64,000 nucleotides of DNA from Latrodectus hesperus. Taxonomy: Eukaryota; Arthropoda; Arachnida; Araneae; Theridiidae. A program made the position numbers and the translations under genes. Under the pieces are notes generated by a model. The model was not told where the DNA came from. It searched no databases and worked only from the letters and a program-made list of their open reading frames with translations. Below, one piece after another: positions 55,801 through 64,000 of this stretch; positions within the stretch are counted from its first letter, which is position 1, and the number at the start of each line of letters is the position of its first letter. The DNA is taken from NCBI GenBank assembly GCA_037975125.1, contig CM075853.1, positions 29,192,295 to 29,256,294 on the forward strand, in the 5' to 3' direction.

Positions 55801-58800
55801 AAATATTATTTATTTTATTTTTTAATATGGTGTGATGTTTAAATATTGATATTTAATCCTAGCTGTTAAATATTATTACAAATTACACGAGCAAAGTGCT
55901 TAAACTACATGTTAAACTGACTTCAATACAATGATCAAAATAAACATTATATTATTTACATTATATATGCTTTTAAAATATAAACATCGATTTTGATATT
56001 TTCTCACTTAAATGTATTACATAGATATAATCATCGTAACTTGTATGAAAAATATCATTTGTTTAAACAAAACGAATAATGCGGAAGCAAATTTTTAAAA
56101 TAAACATACAAATATGAATGTGAATTCCTTTCGTTTTAATGAGCATTAAAAATAATAGCTGTGGATACATTTGAAGGAAGCAACAAGAAAAATAAATATT
56201 TATATCTATATGTTATGTTTCAAGTGTTGATGATCTTTACAAATATAAAATCAAAAGAATTTAAGATGCTAAGATAAATGTTTCTTATTGAGAGTCATGT
56301 AATGATAGTTTGTTCATTTTTTAACAAGCGTAATACATGTTTACATAACTATAAACTATTAATTTATGGGTGATTAAATATGCATCATAACTTTTCGAAA
56401 CAGTTTTTATCTTGATGAAAGAAATTTAATCTTTGTTTGTATTTTACAAATCTTTTTCTATTATAAACTTAAAGCAGATTCTTTCTAAAAGTTAGCATTT
56501 TAGTCAATTTGAATTTTGCAAAAAGAAACAATGTTTTGAGTGCATCCATATTAATAAAAATGAAGGAATTTAATTTGTAATTTTTTAACTATATTAAAAT
56601 TGATATGTTTAAAATATTTTAATTTGATTAACCGTGGGTTTATTCTAATTTCAAATCAGGGGTTAATGTTAGTGTTAGGTTTCAGGTATGTTAACCGTCT
56701 AGCATAAATTATGTTTAACTATATATCGGAATATTTTGAACTTTAATTTGCAAATTAGAGTAAAAACTAAATTGAACAATGATATGAGGATTATATTATT
56801 ATTTGAAATTTAAGAAAATATAAAATATTTGCTGTAATCGGAAGATATGTATTTCTTTTAATATATATATTTTTTCATGGAATTCAATCCAATTAGGAAA
56901 AAGATTTTGCTTCAGTTTAAGAAACGACATATTAGAAACTGTATCAAATTAACGTTTAATAAATCACAAAATAAATTTCTAAAATTTATTTGTATTAATC
57001 CCTTTTTAACGTATGAAAAAAATTGTAAATGATTTATTAAAAATAATTATATCATAATTTTTGTAATGTATTCTGAATTTTCTGATTTCATTTTCCAATT
57101 TCTAGCTTAATTGAATTGGGCGTTTTATTGAAAAAATCTGAAGAGTTCTTATTTATTTAAAGCAGTTAATAATATTCCTACACAAAATTTATTGTCTTAC
57201 GCCTCAATAATAACTATATACCAAGATTTGATATCTTCCGACAATCGGCAGGACACTCCACTTGAAAGAATATGGTTTATCTGTAATATAGATTACGATC
57301 ATCTTGTAAAATTTGTTATTTTCTAGTGTTGAAAGAATTTAACTTTAATATGAAAACAAGAGTCGGTTTTTGATGTCACAATAAAAAGCTCCTAATATTA
57401 CTTTAAAGTTTAACTATTTTAATTGACTCTCGCGTGATTTTTTAATCTACTTTTTATAATATTTTAATTTAACTCTACTCTTAACAGTTTTACCTCTAAA
57501 TCGTATTACTATTAATTTTAAAATAAATATTTATCATTATATTACATTATAAATTAAATTCTGAAAAATTCAATTTATAATATTTCCATTTTCTTGTTAG
57601 ATTTTTTATGTTTATTTCAAAATCAGAATATTATTGAAAAAAATGTTATTAAAAGTGATTTGAATTTCTCTAATAAAATACCTACTTTTAAATAATTATG
57701 ACTAAATACAAATTTTTAATTATTATTAATTACTAATAATTAAAACTAATGATCCATAGGATGTTTTTTATTATTAAAATGCAATTACTATCCTATAATA
57801 CTTTTATATTTTAATTTTGACACGAAAGTTTTTTACTAAATTTATTGTGTATTTCATAAAATTTTTAAAAATCATTTCTATTATTGAATATAAATTGAAG
57901 AGAAAAAATTAATTTGAATTTAAAAACATCAAATGCCTCGTTGATATTCTTACATTTTAATTCGTTGCAGAAAGTATGTGCCGAAGAAGTTATTCATTCA
58001 ACGGAATTTTCTTAATCATTATATGAAGTTCATCACAAAAGTATTTATTAACTTTCCAAAGATAGATTCTTTCTTTTAAATGTTCTTCGGAAATTCCGAA
58101 AAACTTGCTCTGTGATTTCAACTTAAATGACTTATTTCGAATTTCTTTCCGAAAAAGTTATTCGAATGTATGAAGAACGTTCTTTTTTCAACTTTTGTTT
58201 TGAAGATTCTGTTGGAATATTTTTTCTTGCATAGTATAGAATAGTATTTTCCGTAAAATGAAATTTGCACAGATTTAATTTATATATTTCTTAAGATTGG
58301 TTAGAATGGGAGAGTATAAATTCGATTATAAATTGTCATTTTTGATGTATACCAAAATATATAATGCATGCCGAAATTATAAGAATTTGCTTTCATTGAA
58401 AATACTAAACTATGTACATAATATAGATGACATGTTAAATAATATAAATATTATTTAACATGAAAGCATTTTATTAGATGGGTCCTTCGAAATTGCATAT
58501 ATTCTATATAATTTACATGAAATAAGAATAATTTAAATCAAGTGTATTTAAATGAATTTGTTTTGTTAAAGTTACGAAATCTTCATAAAAAAATTTGTAG
58601 TACACTAAGTTTTAAAATGCGAATTGATTATTGCTAAATATGTAAAAATTGATTGTAATCTTTGCATGAATAACTCAATGAAGGATTAAAATTTGCGCAT
58701 ATTCTGATTTGAAAACTAATATTATTTTTTGAAAATTTCCTTTGCAAAGTCAAAAAAATCGCTTAAATCAGCTGTAAGCTTTTAAGGGAAAAGAAGCAGT

Positions 58801-61800
58801 TTCATATTCTTTAATGGGTAAATAATTTGACATGGTACTCAGCATGACATCTTTAAACCTGTTTTATTTTAGTGATATACTACATGATTTCATTAACCAT
58901 AGTAATTAAGAAATAGATTTTTTTCTACATTCTAATACATTTTTTATTTTTTACTTATTTATTTATTTTTTTGCAATTGCATGATTAACTTCATTGATTT
59001 CCGTATCTACATGCAAGAAATACTTATACTGTAATAATATTATCCTTTTGATTTAAATTAAAAATTACATGATAAATACCTAATTATTATGAATAAATTT
59101 ATAACTAATTTTTAAAGTAATAGGCGAGTTTTATTTTTTTACTGCCCATGTGTGTGCGCTATGTAAATTGTAATAAATTATTTATCTTTCTGTATCTTTG
59201 ATATTTTTAAAATCAATATTAATATTTCAATACAAATTAAAGCAATGTTTTATGCTGTATTTGCTTAGTTAATTAAAATTTTAATATAATTTAAGGAATT
59301 AGTATAACTGAAAACTATTTTAGGAAATAATTGTCATATGCTGTTATTGATAAATGTATTTAAAACTTTAATTTATGTTGTAGAAAAAATGAATATGTAT
59401 GTTAGAAGCAATCAAATTTTGAATCTTTCTAAAAATATTAACTTACATATTTAAATTAAAATAAAAAATACCAAAAGTGCATTAAAAGATTGTAAATTTG
59501 TTGAATATCTTTTATTAAATAATGACTTTTTTCTATAAATTTATTACCTATTTATCATAATATATAGTGAAATAATGAAAAAAAAATTAGTGTTGATGCA
59601 ATACATCATGATTATAGCTAATAACTTAATTGCGCATGATTTTTTTCATTATGGTGTTCATCTTTTGAAACTTATTTCAAAAGATAATTTTTGTTATGTA
59701 TAGAAAATATGGACAATGCATTAAAAAACACTATTCACTTAATTATTCTCTTTTGTGATGGAAAAGAATCATTAATCAAACTTTTTTTCTTTAATAAAAG
59801 CCAAAGTAAAATTTAAATTTATTTTTCATATAATTAAATAGCTCAGAATATGAAAAGAAAGAGAAATTCACTATTATTGAGAATTAAAACAAATAATAAT
59901 TTTCTCTTTGACCAAATTTAAATTTTCTATGTAAGCATTGATCAGATTTTCAAGATATGGTTTGTTGTTAACAACATTCAATACATATTCTAAATTTTAT
60001 TGCAAAAAAGTATAATTTAAATTTATTAATTTATTCGAAAATGAAAAGAATACAAATAAAAAAAATTTATACTATAATGCAATTCATATTTGTAACTAAA
60101 ATCAGTATTTTTAAATGTAAAGTTTTAGAAAATTGTATACAAATTTTACATTTATGGGTGTAATTTAAAAATCATTCATAAAAAATACCAATGGTTCATA
60201 AAATTTTTAAATCATTGATTTTCAATAAAATTTCAATACTTTATATAAAATAATGCCTTTTCCTGAAATTATTACACCTTATATTCTGATACATTATGAC
60301 TAAAATAATTAAGGATATTTTATTAATTTTCTTTAGTTTATTATTGGACTGCGGTATTGAATCTTTCTATTCAAATAAAGCATAGAAGTTTTACAAACAA
60401 ATGGAATTTTCCACTTACGAAATCTGTTTTTCCTGTGATATTAATTCATAATTAAAATATGTAATTAAGATACTATATATATATTTCAAATTGAAACTGT
60501 TATCTGAGAGGAATCAATTTTTCGTAATAATAAGATAGCGCGAGTCCGGTTACAGAGGAAAATATAACTAAATGACATATAGCATGCATCAAGTAAACAA
60601 GTCATGATCATCAAGGGTAGTCAAACAGAAGCAAGTGTTGAAGTCAATGTAGTTGGTACTGGTCAACACTATAGATTTCCTCACTTGATTCTGATTCAAA
60701 ATTATGACACGTCTAAAGGTATTTAGCTGCTTCATACAGATAAAGTAAAAAGTACATTATGCGAAAACAATCACGATAAAATCAAATTGAATGTATGACA
60801 AAAATTCTGAATGAGATAAATTAGTCAATTTAATTGTTAATATTGAAAAGAATTTAGTTTCACTAAATTAGAAAATTTGATTATTTTATTTTGGAATTGT
60901 TTCAGTAGAAAGCAAATATTGCTTACATTTTATCAACAAAATTAAATAGTATGCTGGAAAAAATTTGTTTTCAGAAGTACATACAAAAATATTTAAAATA
61001 TGGTTTATATTTATGTTCTATAATCGATTTACATCGTCATACATTCTTATACATTCCTCAAAAATATCACTTTTTTGACTAAGTCATTAATTAAAAAAAA
61101 TTCTCACGGAAATAAAATTATTTTTCAATTCCTGAGAATTTTTAAATTTAAAATAATAACAAATACTAGCAAAAATTTATCTAAATTTTATTCTTGATAA
61201 AATTTCAATTTAAACACATTTGCGTAAAGAAGTGCATTTCAATTTTATCATACATTGATAAATGCAATTGTTTCAAAAAGTGAGTATAACACAGTAAGTT
61301 GTTAATAATTGATAAAAGTGCATTAATTAAATATGTTATGTTAAAAGTTAAAGATTTATTCAAATATATTGAAATTTGAATAAGCAGCAATTAGAAAAAC
61401 CTGTTTTGATGACGCAAGCAGCAACACTCGTAACAAAAACAAAATGTGATTGTGCTGACGGTTTTCTGGTCATCTTCTTTCAATCATATCTCTTGGTTTA
61501 TCTTTGGATTAAATTTGAGAAAATTAAAGAAATTGCATTAAATTATTATTTTTTATAAATGCATCTGTGCAATCAGTTGTGCAACTTCTCGAGTATACTT
61601 TTAAATCTCAATTGTATCCTTGAAAGGAGCCAAATAATTTTTACTACGCAAGGCGCTGGTATTCCAAACTATGATACCGCATTGAAAAAATAATATTCAA
61701 TATAAAAAATAACATTTCTGCAAAATAATATTCAGTAATCGCAATTGGATTGAAGGAGTAACCATATATTTTAATTGTCTTATTTGACGATTGACACTGG

Positions 61801-63964
61801 CAAAATATGAAATATACATTTACTCTTTAAAATTTAGGACGAAAATATTGTGAGCAATCAAATAAGAACCATGTTTGGGAGATATCTGCAGTTAATTTGA
61901 TGATCATGATGTATAAAGGACCATGTTTTGTTGATTTATAAATGTTTAATTGTGCTAAATATGAGTCCTACATTAATTCTCTAGCGAGATATTAAAATGA
62001 TTACATCGCGATATCAAACATGGAAAGGGAGGAAGACTTTGAGGAGATTTTGGACATTTTTATATCTATTCTTCTTCACCTTTCTCTCTGTCTCTGCAAC
62101 TCAAAAATTCCCTGAATGAACTCAGAATGTGATAATTTGAACCTTGGTTTTCGCGCTTTCTGCGTTTCACCGATGTTTGAAGTGTGCTAACAAACAATTG
62201 TTTTATAAAAGATAAAATTATTTTTTTTCAATATATATTGTATTGCTCATTTTCCGTACAGGGATTTTTAATTTTTCACTGACACTCACAAATTATTCAC
62301 TCGTCATTCTAATTTACTTTATGATAAAAATGCTTCAAAATTTTCCTTTTATATTTGAAGTAGAGCATTACCGATTTCTATATCATTCAAGAATATAGTT
62401 ATTTGTTGAAATAATTTTGCTTTTCAAAATATGAAAAATTTAATTTCAGCTTCATCACTTATGAGCCTTTTAATACACAAGATTCTCAGAAGATTTTTTT
62501 TAAAATGTTCAATATTCGTGTATTGTAAATAAGAATTTTCTCTGTAAATAGACGTTTTCTCTGTTGTGTGTGTGTGTGCAAGATTTTGATAATTTTTCAT
62601 TTCAAAAAATATAACTTTAAAACTTTAAATGAAGATAAATTATCATCTATAAATAATGCTATCAGTTTTTTTTCTGAGCTGAATTATAATTACATGTTTC
62701 CTTCTCATTTCTTCTAAGTTTTCTTAATTATGTAATTACCGCATTGAATGCCTTATTTAAATAAATTATTGAAGCTCACATTTTAGTTAAGATTTTTCTA
62801 TTTTTTCAAAACTGTAGTTTAAAATTGCTTAAAATACAAATTCAGTTTTTAAATTATGCAAATAAATATTAAAATAGAGTGATATATTGAAGAACTTTTT
62901 TCTATGAACTGCTTGTTATTGCTTGTTATCGTTCTTATTTTTAATGACATTCGCACCTGATAATTACTAGTTTTATATACGTATGTGTGAAGTATTTTTA
63001 TTGCTATAGCGTTTCACTTTTTCAAAAGGTAAATTCCAAATGTAGTGGGATTTTTTCACCCCAATCATCAGAAAATAAACTGGAAAGATCATCATAAATT
63101 TGTTACCCAAGATGAGCAGGTAAATGTTATTTAACTAACTTGCATTCGATGGACTAGATTAATATTACCTAATAATTATTCAAAGACGGGTATATAAAGT
63201 CTAATTTGGGTCATTATTTCAATTTAATCTATAATTGATTATATTGGTGAAATTCCACTGAAAACTTAAATTCCTGTAAATTATTCAATACAATTTTTAT
63301 TCGTGATAAATGAAATGATTACTTTCTTCCAATTGTTACTGTATTTAATCATTAAGAGTTCGTTATTTAGAAATCACTATTAATTGTCATGTAATCCTCA
63401 GTAGAGGAACTTATATTGTACTAAACACAGTTATGCGTTAATTATTGAGTAATATATTGATCTATTCTAGAAAAATGTTTCTCAATTTTAGGGTGACATT
63501 TTAACATATAAATGGAAATTTCAGTTAATTAATTGTTTTCGTTAGAATAATTTTTGCAGAGTATTTACTACTGATATAAGCACAAATAAAGTTGAAACAA
63601 TTTATGATGAATTAAAATCTTCATAAATATTACTTGAAAATAAATATAATTAAATTATTAATTTTATAATTTCATGTAAAAATATAAAATGTTTAAGATG
63701 TTTAAGTTGAAACACATTGTTTCGTGAAACTTTTGTCTTGAAAGCTTTTATAAATATGAGAATTAATGAACAGAAATAGAAAATGTTTTGCAATTCAAGT
63801 ATAATGAATATATTTATAAGTTTGGTTTAAATCTGTATTAAATATTTTAAACATCATAAACAAACATAGATATACAAGTATATATATGACTCCTTGTATA
63901 TTTTTATGTATCAAAAATTATCACCAAAAAGGGAATTCAGAATTAAGTAATAGGAAGAATTAAG

Positions 63965-63966
<2 letters not shown>
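52806..63966. other. Long A+T-rich region, almost featureless
   Basis: About 11 kb without a recognised SINE, transposon or gene. Less A+T-rich patches lie at about 60,530-60,720 (with AGTGTTGA...TCAACACT), 61,560-61,680 and 62,020-62,170. The last opens with a 31-codon frame from ATG 62,020 (MEREEDFEEILDIFIS...) of unknown meaning. A 48 nt segment at 63,072-63,119 is bounded by an acceptor (TTTTTTCACCCCAATCATCAG) and a GTAAAT donor, and is open as KINWKDHHKFVTQDEQ. All are weak. A (TG)n of eight units is at about 62,565. Confidence 0.45.
58431..58462. repeat. Perfect 15 bp hairpin, 2 nt loop
   Basis: CATGTTAAATAATAT is followed by AA and its exact reverse complement. Isolated. Confidence 0.9.

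Positions 63967-64000
<34 letters not shown>
63967..64000. repeat. (TA)n microsatellite at window edge
   Basis: TA units run off the right end of the window; true length unknown. Confidence 0.93.

Overview
This is eukaryotic, very A+T-rich DNA (about three quarters A+T by eye). It has no bacterial gene density, no long conserved reading frame and no rRNA or true tRNA gene. The content is long (TA)n microsatellites, decayed tRNA-derived SINEs (several with (CAA)n tails and target-site duplications), a broken Tc1-like transposase, small inverted-repeat elements and tandem repeats. The style of the SINEs and of the Tc1 relic suggests an araneomorph spider, perhaps an orb-weaver. That is an inference from pattern memory; no host gene confirms it.

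Layout. 1-9.2 kb: unique A+T-rich DNA, one candidate CCAAT/E-box promoter at about 5.2 kb, and a 0.3 kb (TA)n at 7.6 kb. 9.2-21.2 kb: the main SINE zone (about 9.9, 13.6-14.2, 17.6, 19.2, 19.7, 20.1 and 20.9 kb). 23.76-24.09 kb: the best gene signal, a minus-strand core promoter with Inr, TATA, CCAAT and CRE motifs plus a short non-coding first exon ending in a consensus splice donor. 30.8-35.3 kb: a pogo-like terminal fragment, a ~106 bp tandem array, an inverted SINE, and a SINE sandwiched in (TA)n. 36-42.5 kb: minisatellites, a CRE/E-box island and an old ~0.3 kb tandem duplication with a CTCF-like motif. 43.3-49.1 kb: the largest (TA)n, a CA-TA-TG compound repeat, a retroposon with a 12 bp target-site duplication, a possible 95 nt coding exon and the Tc1 pseudogene. 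50.2 kb: a 250 bp MITE. 52.5 kb: another SINE. 52.8-64 kb: almost feature-free A+T-rich DNA.

Interpretation. The window is best read as intergenic plus intronic sequence. A gene appears to start near 23,847 and run leftwards, with its coding exons either outside the window or too short to recognise. A few short plus-strand segments look like internal exons, but they are weakly supported. I found no evidence of a novel multi-gene system. The most useful observations are the promoter/first exon, the SINE integrations with target-site duplications, the MITE, and the two phase-compatible exon candidates.
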